Source: Patescibacteria group bacterium
Lineage (GTDB): Bacteria; Patescibacteriota; Minisyncoccia; Phycocordibacterales; DATDWN01
Length of the DNA: 15,382 bases
NCBI GenBank assembly: GCA_030916785.1
Contig: JAUPVY010000004.1
Coordinates: 1 to 15,382, forward strand
Direction of reading: 5' to 3'
Part shown: in pieces, positions 7,501 through 14,443 of the stretch
How positions within the stretch are numbered: position 1 is the first letter of the stretch
How the letters are laid out: every line of letters begins with the position of its first letter
Translations under genes and position numbers: made by a program
Notes under the pieces: model-generated
Told to the model about the DNA's origin: nothing
Database searches by the model: none
Seen by the model: the letters and a program-made list of their open reading frames with translations, nothing else

Positions 7501-7938
7501 AAAGTTAGGGAAGTGGTTACAGAGGCTCTTGAGCTTCGTCAGAAGGCAGGACACAAGGTTCGTCAGCCTCTAGCAACTCTGACGGTGTCAGAAGAATTTA
7601 CTGAAGACTTGCTTGAAATCATAGCAGATGAGGTAAATGTTAAGGATGTTAAGGTGGTAGAGGGGGAGATGAAATTAGATACAGTCCTAACCGATGCATT
7701 AAAAGATGAAGGATTTGTTCGCGATGTTATTAGGGCTATTCAGGACGCACGAAAAAAAGAAAATTTAAGTCCAAACGATAAAATACAACTAGTTGTAAAC
7801 ACTGATAAAAAATCGGTTATAGAATCTTATTTGGAAATGATTAAATCTCCAACTCAAATAACGGGTGTTTCGTATTCAGAAAAAACAGAACAGAGTGTTG
7901 TCGAGGGGAGCAACACTACTTTCTCAATAGTTAAATAA
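4510..7938 (+). CDS. ileS: Isoleucyl-tRNA synthetase with internal histidine phosphatase domain
   Basis: Charges tRNA-Ile with isoleucine in the cytoplasm. The synthetase parts resemble the eukaryote/archaea-like (IleS2) lineage: HIGH at His56-Tyr-Gly-His59, KMSKS at 800-804, FPADFIAEGLDQTRGWFYT and NWA-type core RDWAISRSRYWGAP. The editing (CP1) domain has WTTTPWTLPGN (224-234) and GTGIVHIATAFGDDD with His325 and Asp334; the usual Pro is Thr328. Cys183, Cys186, Cys403 and Cys406 match the CP-region zinc site known in the Thermus enzyme. The C-terminal helical anticodon domain ends without a second zinc finger. Between residues about 493 and 691 lies a histidine phosphatase domain (separate entry), so the 1142 residues equal a normal IleRS of about 943 plus 199. 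The reading frame is open throughout and both enzymes keep their catalytic residues. recO follows after one base. Confidence 0.97.
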   Translation: MAENEKITKSEVAEKEEKILDFWDKNGIFKKTLEKDAPEGDFVFFDGPPFATGLPHYGHILPGTIKDIIPRYQTMKGKRVSRRWGWDCHGLPVENLIEKELSLASKKDIETYGIEKFNKYARDIVFRYADEWKKIIPRSGRWVDMEDDYRTMDATYTESVWWAFKTLYDKGLVYQGFKSMLLCPRCETTLSNFEVNQGYKDITDISVTVELELLDKPRTYLLAWTTTPWTLPGNVALAVNPDMEYVEVSGLEEGNTYILLKSRVEAVFGKDFKILKSVDPKEIIGKKYKPLFNYYNNDSLEKRENAWKVYPGSFVTSEDGTGIVHIATAFGDDDMNLGKENDLPFIQHVNRDGTFKPEVTDFAGQKVKPIEDHQKTDVEIIKYLAKQGTLFSKEKIVHSYPHCWRCNTPLLNYATTSWFIKVTDLKDRLLNINKDISWTPGDIRDGRFGKWLEGARDWAISRSRYWGAPLPVWEKDGGDRVVVGSISDLKKYTNKRNNYFVVRHGGTKSNLTGKISSFKENKDSLTEEGVEQVRTSAKELKDKKIDLIFTSPFIRTKETVDIISSEIGYSGEVICDDRLSEVFYGEEWEGRTWAEYAKDFPKMSDRFYKRNSSKENLEDVRRRVMEFIYEIDEKYEGKNIVIIGHGGPLSLLHLSSEGKSLKEISNSYRDNYFSNAEMKEMDFRCLPHNENFDLDLHRPYIDDVVLVDENGRKMKRVLEVFDCWLESGSMSFAQYHYPFENKEKFEKGDSIFPADFIAEGLDQTRGWFYTLLVLSVGLFDKSPYKHVVVNGLVLAEDGRKMSKSLNNYPDLMEIVNKYGADALRYYLVSSPLVKAEDFNFSEKGVDEIYKKLIQKTYNVLSFYEMYPSEKTGELKESVLDTWILARLTELTETITTSLEKYELDKASRPILDFVDDLSTWYLRRSRDRFKSDNAEDRFNASYHTALVLREFSKIVAPFVPFMAEEVYRRVGGEKESVHLESWPEIKKVDSKIIEDMKKVREVVTEALELRQKAGHKVRQPLATLTVSEEFTEDLLEIIADEVNVKDVKVVEGEMKLDTVLTDALKDEGFVRDVIRAIQDARKKENLSPNDKIQLVVNTDKKSVIESYLEMIKSPTQITGVSYSEKTEQSVVEGSNTTFSIVK
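5986..6582 (+). other. Histidine phosphatase domain inserted in IleRS
   Basis: Residues about 493-691 of IleRS form a histidine phosphatase (phosphoglycerate mutase-like) domain. It opens YFVVRHGGT with Arg503 and the nucleophile His504, continues with TSPFIRTKET (Arg555), then LSEVFYGEEWEG with the acid Glu581, and ends IIGHGGPLSLL with the second catalytic His645. These match the branch 1 family pattern (RHG; SPxxRxxxT; LxExxxGxWEG; GH) at normal spacing. The domain ends near NAEMKEMDF, a usual final strand. It sits between the VVVGSISDL strand (481-489) and DLHRPYID (695-702), which are close together in ordinary eukaryote-like IleRS. The substrate cannot be read from sequence; this family mostly removes phosphate from small molecules or proteins. 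Borders are estimates to within ten residues. Confidence 0.92.
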
Positions 7939-7939
7939 T

Positions 7940-8524
7940 GTGGGGTATCACATATATACAACAGACGGCATTATTCTAAAACGTACGACTTTCGGAGAAG
8001 CCAACGTTCTGCTGTATATTCTAACTTCAGATCTAGGTTTAATTATCGCATCTGCCAGGTCAGCCAGGTTGGCGGTCTCTAAACTTCGTCCTGCTTTGCA
8101 GGAATATGCTTTTGTATCCATTTCTTGTATAAAAGGAAAAAATGGTTGGAAGGTAACAAATGTGGTTGAAATGTCTAATTTTTATTTTGGCAGTCAGACT
8201 TATCAAAGTAGAATTCTTTCTCAGGTCTCATCTGTTTTGCTTAAAATGATTCCAGGGGAATCTCCACAAAAAGAAATATACCAGACAGTAAAAAGTGGTT
8301 TTGATTTTCTCTTGTCTCTAAAAGAGGAGGAGGCTAAAAACCTTGAGGTTCTTTTGGTGTTTCGAGTTTTACATCAGCTTGGTTATGTGGGTGATGGGCA
8401 AGATACAGACAGTTTGTTAAAAAATACGAAAGATTGGGACATCCAAACACTTGAAGAATTGAATAAAAACAAAAAAGGTGTGATTTTACTTATAAACAAA
8501 GCATTAAAAGAAAGTCAGTTATGA
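7940..8524 (+). CDS. recO: DNA repair protein RecO, short form
   Basis: RecO works with RecR to load RecA on SSB-coated single-stranded DNA in recombinational gap repair, and anneals complementary strands. The N-terminal OB fold shows the family pattern: YTTDGIILKRTTFGEAN, LLYILTSDLGLIIASARSAR, SKLRPALQEYAF and KGKNGWKVTN. The helical C-terminal part contains LLVFRVLHQLGYVGD, the usual leucine-rich stretch. At 194 residues it is shorter than the roughly 240 of E. coli, and the cysteine-rich zinc loop seen in some RecO proteins is absent. The start is GTG at 7940, one base after the ileS stop; the overlapping ATG at 7938 is in another frame and soon hits a stop. There is no Shine-Dalgarno sequence, so it probably relies on reinitiation after ileS. 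Confidence 0.85.
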   Translation: MGYHIYTTDGIILKRTTFGEANVLLYILTSDLGLIIASARSARLAVSKLRPALQEYAFVSISCIKGKNGWKVTNVVEMSNFYFGSQTYQSRILSQVSSVLLKMIPGESPQKEIYQTVKSGFDFLLSLKEEEAKNLEVLLVFRVLHQLGYVGDGQDTDSLLKNTKDWDIQTLEELNKNKKGVILLINKALKESQL

Positions 8525-8547
8525 AATTATGTTTTTTGTTGGTTTTT

Positions 8548-8559
8548 TGGTAATATAAT
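8548..8559 (+). promoter_or_regulatory. Possible promoter of the surface protein gene
   Basis: TGGTAATATAAT contains both an extended -10 (TGG then TAATAT) and an overlapping perfect TATAAT (8554-8559). It lies 35 bases before the ATG at 8595, farther than for other genes here, leaving a leader of about 29 bases that shows no Shine-Dalgarno sequence. A weaker TATATT at 8576-8581 would give a nearly leaderless start. No good -35 box was found. Confidence 0.3.
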
Positions 8560-8594
8560 ATAGACAAATTGACCTTATATTAAGTTTAAAACAT

Positions 8595-10487
8595 ATGGAA
8601 TTTGAAAAAAGTAGTATCGAACGTCTAAAGAGAACATTGTATTCTAGGAATGAAAATGTTATTCCTAAAGAAAAGAGGACTCCGGTCTCGGGACGAGAGA
8701 CTGATGTTCCCAAAGATTGGGGTGCACCACCGTCCTTTGATATTTCAAATGAAACCATGGCTAAACACAACAACTCTTTTTTTAACAAATTTCTTATTGG
8801 GTCAACGGTATTTTTCTTGGTGGCTCTCGGCATAGCAGTTTTTATATTTTTTGGAGGATTAAACATGATATCCTCAAACAACTTGGATATAAAAATAGTG
8901 GCTCCAAGCTCAATATCTTCTGGAGAGGAACTTATTATGGGTTTATCTATCGTGAATAGTAATCGTACTGATCTAGAAAACGTAGCCTTTTTTATAGATT
9001 ACCCAGAAGGTTCTACGTCTGTTGGAGAGGGTGAACCACTTGCTCGAGAAAAGATAGATCTAGAGACGATTCCTAGTGGCGAGAGCAAGAATCATACTGT
9101 AAGAACCGTTCTTTATGGAGAAAAGGATGCCATAAAATCTTTTAGGTTTAGAATTGAATATAAAGTTAAAAATTCAAATGCTACCTTTTCAAAGGAAAAA
9201 ACATATGAGATAGTAATAAACTCATCACCAATTATATTGAACGTTTCATATCCAAAAGAAATAAATTCTGGTCAGAATATGACTCTAGTAATAGATTTAG
9301 TTTCAAATTCAAGTGTGATACTAAAAAATTCTTTGATTAAAATAGAATATCCTTATGGTTTTACATACAAGGACTCGAACATAAAACCATTGAGAGATAA
9401 TTCTGTTTGGAATATAGGAGACTTAAAGGATGGAGATAAAAAAACTCTTTCAGTTACAGGTGTTTTGATAGGCCAAAATCTTGAAGATAGAACGTTTAAT
9501 ATAAAAGCCGGTACACCAAAACCGGGAGAAACGTCAGACTTTGATGTGCCTCTGGCTACTGGTCTTGCCACTGTTGGCATAAGAAAGACTTTTTTTGATC
9601 TCAGTGTGGTAGCTGACGCAGTATCTTCTTTTGGTCGTGTGGTTTTGGTTAGTATCAAATGGCAAAATATTTTACCAGACAATATATTGAACACACGCAT
9701 ATCTGCCAATGTTTCAGGGTCTGTTTTCGACAGGACAACAGTTAGAGCAAATAACGGAGGATTTTTTAGATCTACAGACGATACGGTAATTTGGGATAAA
9801 AACAGTACATCTAATCTGGCCATTTTCTCTCCAGGTGATTCTGGGAATGTGTCTTTTTCTTTTTACTCTTTTCCAAATTCAATTCAAATTAGATCAATAA
9901 AAAATCCACACATTAATATAAAGGTTAAGCTTGTGGGTGATAGATCTGGGTCAGAAACTAGCACTATTTCTTCGGAGGAAACAATTACTGTAAAATTTCC
10001 TTCCACTATAACTTTTGGAGCAAAATCATTTCGTAATATAGGTCCTTTTGGTAATATAGGGCCTATTCCTCCAAAAGCAGACAAAGAATCAACTTATACC
10101 GTGACCTGGACAATAACTAATGCCAACAATGATTTAAAAGATTCTATTGTGACGGCAGTTTTACCTGCGGGTGTTGAGTGGAAAAATGAAATATCCCCAT
10201 CCAGTGAAAGATTAAGTTTTAACCCAGAAACTAGAGTTGTAACTTGGAATATTGGTAATATATCATCTGGGACCGGCTTCACTTATTCTCCAAAAGAAGC
10301 GTCTTTCAAAGTTGGTATCATTCCTAGTGTTAGTCAAGTTGGTTCAAATCCAAATTTGGTTACAGGAATTAAATTATCTACTATGGATACTTATACTGAA
10401 ACGCAAGTAGTTCTCGAAGCACAAGTTGTTTCTACACAGTTTTCTGATCCAAATTATGTTCATAATGAAAGTATAGTTGTCGAGTAG
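8595..10487 (+). CDS. Single-pass surface protein with DUF11/Ig-like domains
   Basis: I recognise the architecture but not a named gene. A charged cytoplasmic tail (about 1-60, rich in Lys, Arg and Glu) precedes one membrane helix (about 66-88, FLIGSTVFFLVALGIAVFIF). The remaining 540 residues should lie outside. They look like four beta-sandwich units: about 97-212, 213-330, 335-470 and 490-620. Each begins with a statement such as a strand plus SGE or SGQ, and the last is DUF11-like (YTVTWTITNANNDLKDSIVTAVLP followed later by VVTWNIGNISSGT). A short doubled segment NIGPFGNIGPIPP precedes the last unit. The whole protein has no cysteine. Such proteins often serve adhesion or cell-surface structure; that role is inference. 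There is no LPXTG signal or second membrane helix. It lies between recO and glyS with no obvious functional link to either. Confidence 0.8.
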   Translation: MEFEKSSIERLKRTLYSRNENVIPKEKRTPVSGRETDVPKDWGAPPSFDISNETMAKHNNSFFNKFLIGSTVFFLVALGIAVFIFFGGLNMISSNNLDIKIVAPSSISSGEELIMGLSIVNSNRTDLENVAFFIDYPEGSTSVGEGEPLAREKIDLETIPSGESKNHTVRTVLYGEKDAIKSFRFRIEYKVKNSNATFSKEKTYEIVINSSPIILNVSYPKEINSGQNMTLVIDLVSNSSVILKNSLIKIEYPYGFTYKDSNIKPLRDNSVWNIGDLKDGDKKTLSVTGVLIGQNLEDRTFNIKAGTPKPGETSDFDVPLATGLATVGIRKTFFDLSVVADAVSSFGRVVLVSIKWQNILPDNILNTRISANVSGSVFDRTTVRANNGGFFRSTDDTVIWDKNSTSNLAIFSPGDSGNVSFSFYSFPNSIQIRSIKNPHINIKVKLVGDRSGSETSTISSEETITVKFPSTITFGAKSFRNIGPFGNIGPIPPKADKESTYTVTWTITNANNDLKDSIVTAVLPAGVEWKNEISPSSERLSFNPETRVVTWNIGNISSGTGFTYSPKEASFKVGIIPSVSQVGSNPNLVTGIKLSTMDTYTETQVVLEAQVVSTQFSDPNYVHNESIVVE

Positions 10488-10495
10488 TCTGGCGG

Positions 10496-10524
10496 TGGCA
10501 AGTAAACGATATCTAGGTTAATAT
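10496..10524 (+). promoter_or_regulatory. Possible glyS promoter
   Basis: TGGCAA (10496-10501), a 17-base spacer and TAATAT (10519-10524), which ends eight bases before the ATG at 10533. The -35 match is weak, but the position of the -10 box repeats the near-leaderless pattern of the neighbouring genes. Confidence 0.3.
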
Positions 10525-10532
10525 AGGATATT

Positions 10533-11849
10533 ATGACAGAAAATAAGAATGAATTGATGGAAAAAATAGTGTCGCTTTGCAAAAGGCGTGGTTTTATTTT
10601 TCAAGGCTCAGAAATTTATGGTGGACTTGCTGGTACCTGGGATTACGGTCCTTACGGGGTAAGTTTAGTGAATAATATAAAAAATATTTGGTGGAAAAAA
10701 TTTGTTTCAGACAGGGAAGATATGTATGGTGTTGATGCTGCAATAATAATGAACTCAAAAGTTTGGGAAGCTAGTGGTCATGTTTCAGGTTTTAGCGATC
10801 CTCTTGTTGAGTGTCAAAAATGCCATCATCGTTTTCGTGGAGACCAGCTAGAAGATAAAAATAAATGTCCAGATTGTGGGGGAAGTTTTGGGGAGGAAAG
10901 ACAGTTTAACATGATGTTTAAAACATATGTCGGGGCTACAGAAGACGAAACATCTGTGTCTTATTTGCGTCCAGAAACGGCTGGAGGTATGTTTGTTAAT
11001 TTCAAAAACATTATTGATTCAATGCATCCTAAAATTCCTTTTGGACTTGGGCAAATAGGGAAGGCTTTTAGAAATGAAATAGCACCTAGAGATTTTATTT
11101 TTCGATCTAGAGAATTTAGTCAGATGGAGGTGGAGTATTTTGTTAATCCTAAAGACTGGAAAGACTCTTTTGAAAGATGGAGAAAGATTATGCTTTCTTG
11201 GTGTGATGACATAGGACTAGATTCTTCAAAAGTTCATGAGTTAGAAGTGGCAGATGCTGATAGAGCACACTATTCTAAGAGAACAATTGATTTTGAATTC
11301 GACTATCCATTTGGAAGAAAAGAACTTTATGGTCTTGCCTATAGAACAGATTTTGATTTACAAAGTCATTCAACCGCATCAGGTCAGGATATTTCTTATT
11401 TTGATGAGGAAAGTAAAGAAAGGTTTATTCCTCACGTTATAGAACCATCTCTTGGTTTGGACAGAACGGTTTTGGCTATTCTTTGTAACGCATATACAGA
11501 AGATAATTTAGGTGACGAAACTAGGGTATTTTTAAAATTCAAACCATCCATTGCTCCAGTTAAGTGTGCGGTATTTCCTTTGCTAAAAAATAAACCAGAA
11601 CTTGTTCTGAAGGCTAGAGAGGTTTTTGGAATGTTGAAGAAAGAGTTTTCCGGGGTAGTATTTGATGACAACGGCAACATAGGTAAGAGATATCGTCGTC
11701 AGGATGAAATAGGTACACCATTTTGTGTAACTGTTGATTTTGAAACCATAGAAGACAATGCCGGAGTTACTGTTAGAGACAGAGATACAGGAAAACAAGA
11801 AAGAGTTTCTCTAGAGGATCTGGTGTCTTATATTAAGTTAAAAATATAG
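10533..11849 (+). CDS. glyS: Glycyl-tRNA synthetase, single-chain dimeric type
   Basis: A class II synthetase that charges tRNA-Gly in the cytoplasm. This is the alpha2 form found in eukaryotes, archaea and many bacteria, not the alpha2-beta2 form of E. coli. The N-terminal part has SLCKRRGFIFQGSEIYGG and TWDYGPYG. A zinc-knuckle insertion uses Cys94, Cys97, Cys112 and Cys115. The core motif 2 region reads FRNEIAPRDFIFRSREFSQMEVEYF, and motif 3 reads VIEPSLGLDRTVLAIL. The C-terminal anticodon-binding domain starts near IAPVKCAVFPL and ends with DNAGVTVRDRDT. The normally conserved RPETAQG block reads RPETAGG. The 438 residues are close to the usual length for short bacterial alpha2 forms. It is preceded by 45 bases, too little for a T-box leader. 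Confidence 0.97.
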   Translation: MTENKNELMEKIVSLCKRRGFIFQGSEIYGGLAGTWDYGPYGVSLVNNIKNIWWKKFVSDREDMYGVDAAIIMNSKVWEASGHVSGFSDPLVECQKCHHRFRGDQLEDKNKCPDCGGSFGEERQFNMMFKTYVGATEDETSVSYLRPETAGGMFVNFKNIIDSMHPKIPFGLGQIGKAFRNEIAPRDFIFRSREFSQMEVEYFVNPKDWKDSFERWRKIMLSWCDDIGLDSSKVHELEVADADRAHYSKRTIDFEFDYPFGRKELYGLAYRTDFDLQSHSTASGQDISYFDEESKERFIPHVIEPSLGLDRTVLAILCNAYTEDNLGDETRVFLKFKPSIAPVKCAVFPLLKNKPELVLKAREVFGMLKKEFSGVVFDDNGNIGKRYRRQDEIGTPFCVTVDFETIEDNAGVTVRDRDTGKQERVSLEDLVSYIKLKI

Positions 11850-11851
11850 TT

Positions 11852-11880
11852 TTTACAAAACCTTTGCCTGGTGGTATTAT
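11852..11880 (+). promoter_or_regulatory. Predicted promoter of the AI-2E family gene (extended -10)
   Basis: TTTACA (11852-11857, one mismatch to TTGACA), a 17-base spacer, and TATTAT (11875-11880) preceded by TGG. This is the best sigma70-like promoter in the window. The -10 box ends eight bases before the ATG at 11889, which predicts a leaderless or nearly leaderless mRNA and argues against the upstream in-frame GTG at 11871 as the start. Confidence 0.6.
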
Positions 11881-11888
11881 GGGTTCAT

Positions 11889-12962
11889 ATGGAACATCGA
11901 GAAGAGAGTATTAGTATAAGTCTCGGAACTATTGTAAAATTTGTACTTGTCGTACTGTTTTTTATACTAGCTTTTGTACTAAAAGATCTTATTTTGGTTC
12001 TATTGATGTCTATTGTGATTGCTTCCGCGGTGGAGCCAGGTACTCAGTGGTTTGTTAGGAGGAAAGTTCCTCGTTTATTTGCTGTTATAGCTATATACAT
12101 AGCCATTGCAATATGTTTTGCAGGTGTAATATTTTTCTTGTTTTTACCACTTCTCTCTGAATCCAGTGACTTCTTGAGAAATTTTCCGACATATTTTAAT
12201 GCGGGAACTATAAGTGATACATTAAGCAATGGGTTTTTAGGGTCAGGCTCTCTTTCTAATTTTACCAATACAATTGATCTAGACAATGTAGTTTCCCAAA
12301 TAAACCATGTCGCAGGAAGTGTTACCTCAAATGCTTTTGGAACAGTGGCATCTTTCTTTGGTGGGGTGATGTCTTTCTTCTTGATAGTTGTGCTGTCTTT
12401 CTATTTGGCTGTAGAGGAGGATGGTGTTGGCAAATTCTTGAAAGCTGTTACTACTCTTAAACATGAAAAATACGTAATATCTCTTTGGAAAAGGTCTCAA
12501 AGAAAAATAGGACTTTGGATGCAAGGCCAGCTTGTCCTGGCAATTATAGTTGGAATGTTGGTTTATTTGGGATTGCTTATAATAAATGTTCCGAACGCAC
12601 TCCTTCTGGCCTTTCTTGCTGCTGCTTTTGAAATTATCCCTTTGTTCGGTCCGATCTTGGCTTCAATACCGGCTATCGCCATTGCTTTTGTTACTGGGGG
12701 GATTCCTTTGGCCGGAATTGTCGTTGGTCTTTATGTCATAATTCAGCAATTTGAAAATCAGTTGATATACCCACTAGTGGTAAAAAAAGTTGTGGGAGTT
12801 TCTCCAATCGTCTCTATCGTGGCGCTCGCTGTAGGTTGGCAACTTGCAGGACTAACCGGTCTTATCCTGTCAGTGCCAATAGCAGCTGTGGTCATTGAGT
12901 TATTTGATGATTTTGAAAAAGATAAAATTGAAAAATTCGAGAGGATGAACACACAAGGATAG
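11889..12962 (+). CDS. AI-2E family transporter (PF01594-like membrane protein)
   Basis: A polytopic inner-membrane protein of 357 residues from the ATG at 11889. Hydrophobic segments lie at about 13-30, 32-48, 63-88, 152-175, 213-233, 236-268, 272-287 and 302-338, giving roughly eight spans. The extended region between the third and fourth segments (about 90-150, Ser/Asn-rich) is typical. The family signatures FEIIPLFGPILASIPA and QQFENQLIYPLVVKKVVGVSP are clear. Family members have been linked to export of autoinducer-2 or to Na+/H+ antiport, but the substrate differs by subgroup and cannot be assigned here. An in-frame GTG at 11871 would add six residues but lies within the predicted promoter. 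Its placement between two synthetase genes gives no functional clue. Confidence 0.88.
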   Translation: MEHREESISISLGTIVKFVLVVLFFILAFVLKDLILVLLMSIVIASAVEPGTQWFVRRKVPRLFAVIAIYIAIAICFAGVIFFLFLPLLSESSDFLRNFPTYFNAGTISDTLSNGFLGSGSLSNFTNTIDLDNVVSQINHVAGSVTSNAFGTVASFFGGVMSFFLIVVLSFYLAVEEDGVGKFLKAVTTLKHEKYVISLWKRSQRKIGLWMQGQLVLAIIVGMLVYLGLLIINVPNALLLAFLAAAFEIIPLFGPILASIPAIAIAFVTGGIPLAGIVVGLYVIIQQFENQLIYPLVVKKVVGVSPIVSIVALAVGWQLAGLTGLILSVPIAAVVIELFDDFEKDKIEKFERMNTQG

Positions 12963-12975
12963 CTACTCTTAATTT
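12946..12975 (+). promoter_or_regulatory. Weak candidate metG-tatD promoter
   Basis: TGAACA (12946-12951), an 18-base spacer and TAATTT (12970-12975), eight bases before the metG ATG. The match is poor, and metG could instead be read through from the AI-2E family gene 21 bases upstream. Confidence 0.22.
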
Positions 12976-12983
12976 CTAATTGA

Positions 12984-14441
12984 ATGAAAAATCATTTTTA
13001 CATAACCACAACTTTGCCCTATGTTAATTCTGAACCACACATAGGTTTTGCCATGGAGATTATTCGTGCTGACATAATTGCTAGGGTTAAAAACTTGCAA
13101 GGTAATGAAGTATTTTTTAATACAGGAACAGATGAACATGGTTCCAAAATATATGAAAATGCTGTATCACAGTCAATTACTCCGCAGGAATATGTGGATA
13201 GGGCAGTTATAAAATTTAAAGAACTAGGAAGTTTGCTCGGATTGGCCACAGAGGTGCCTGGAATAAAATATAATTTTATACGTACTACAGATGCCGAACA
13301 CTTGAAATCAGCACAATCTTTTTGGCAAAAGTGTTTAGACAATGGCGACATATACAAAAAGAATTATAAAGTTAAATATTGTGTTGGCTGTGAATTAGAA
13401 AAAACAGACTCAGAATTGGTAGATAACAAATGTCCACTTCACCCAAACCGTGAAGTAGAGATTAGGGAAGAAGAAAATTATTTTTTCAAGTTTTCTAAAT
13501 ACCAAAAAACCCTCTTGGATTTATACGAATCCAACCCAAATTTCGTCGTGCCTGATTTTCGTCAGAACGAAATCAAAAAATTTGTAGAAAGGGGACTTGA
13601 AGATTTTAGTATTTCGAGGCTAAAATCCAAAATGCCTTGGGGTGTAGATGTTCCAAATGATCCAGAGCATGCTATGTATGTGTGGTTTGATGCTCTAGTT
13701 AATTATGTTTCTGCAGTTGGTTGGCCGCACAAAATGGATGAGTTTCAGAAATGGTGGGTGGAAACCGGTGGAGTTGTTCAGTATGCAGGTAAGGATAATC
13801 TTCGCCAACAATCGGCTATGTGGCAAGCGATGCTGGCTTCAGCGGGTCTCAATTTTTCCAGACAAATCGTTATAGACGGTTTTATAAACGCTGAAGGAGG
13901 AGTAAAAATGAGCAAGAGTCTCGGCAACACAGTGGCCCCAGGAGAAATAGTTTCGGAGTACGGCGCTGATGCTTTGAGATACTACATGGCTCGGGAGATT
14001 ATGCCGTTTGAAGACGGGGTTTTTACCAAAGAGAGATTTAAAGACGCTTATAACGCCAACTTGGCTAATGGTTTAGGCAATCTTGTTTCGAGAATAATGA
14101 AAATGGCTAAGGATAATATTGATAGACCGGTAGTGGTCTCAGATCCAGAAGATTTCTTAAAATATTTGTCGTTTTTTGATACTTATGAAATAAATAAAGC
14201 CACGGATTATATTTGGGCAGAAATTGGTAGTATGGATTTGTTTATACAGAATAATCAACCTTTTAAATTAGTTAAAACAGACAAAACAGCCGGGCAAAAA
14301 ATGATATCTAGCTTGGTGGTGAGACTTTATTCTGTGGCCAGAATGCTTAACCCAATAATGCCAGAGACTTCTAGTAAGATAAAAGAACTAATAATAAAAA
14401 ATCAGACCCCCGAGACACCGCTTTTTATTCGTAAAGACTAA
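12984..14441 (+). CDS. metG: Methionyl-tRNA synthetase
   Basis: A class I synthetase that charges both initiator and elongator tRNA-Met in the cytoplasm. The N-terminus reads FYITTTLPYVNSEPHIGFA, with the HIGH-like motif at His19-Ile-Gly-Phe22. KMSKS lies at 308-312 in GGVKMSKSLGN. A single zinc knuckle uses Cys133, Cys136, Cys150 and His153, the Cys3-His arrangement known in the Thermus thermophilus enzyme rather than the two-knuckle E. coli arrangement. The helical anticodon-binding domain follows, and the protein ends at 485 residues with no C-terminal tRNA-binding (EMAP II-like) dimerisation domain, so it may be a monomer. tatD begins two bases after the stop codon, so the two genes probably share an mRNA. 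The metG-tatD pairing is common in bacteria. Confidence 0.97.
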   Translation: MKNHFYITTTLPYVNSEPHIGFAMEIIRADIIARVKNLQGNEVFFNTGTDEHGSKIYENAVSQSITPQEYVDRAVIKFKELGSLLGLATEVPGIKYNFIRTTDAEHLKSAQSFWQKCLDNGDIYKKNYKVKYCVGCELEKTDSELVDNKCPLHPNREVEIREEENYFFKFSKYQKTLLDLYESNPNFVVPDFRQNEIKKFVERGLEDFSISRLKSKMPWGVDVPNDPEHAMYVWFDALVNYVSAVGWPHKMDEFQKWWVETGGVVQYAGKDNLRQQSAMWQAMLASAGLNFSRQIVIDGFINAEGGVKMSKSLGNTVAPGEIVSEYGADALRYYMAREIMPFEDGVFTKERFKDAYNANLANGLGNLVSRIMKMAKDNIDRPVVVSDPEDFLKYLSFFDTYEINKATDYIWAEIGSMDLFIQNNQPFKLVKTDKTAGQKMISSLVVRLYSVARMLNPIMPETSSKIKELIIKNQTPETPLFIRKD

Positions 14442-14443
14442 AT

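Noticed and set aside
4510..7938. IleS2-type mupirocin hyper-resistance signature
   Set aside because: The HIGH motif is the ordinary His-x-Gly-His form, not the altered form linked to very high resistance; lineage alone does not show resistance.
11871..11888. In-frame GTG as an upstream start for the AI-2E family gene
   Set aside because: It lies within the strongest predicted promoter of the window; the ATG at 11889 is better placed.
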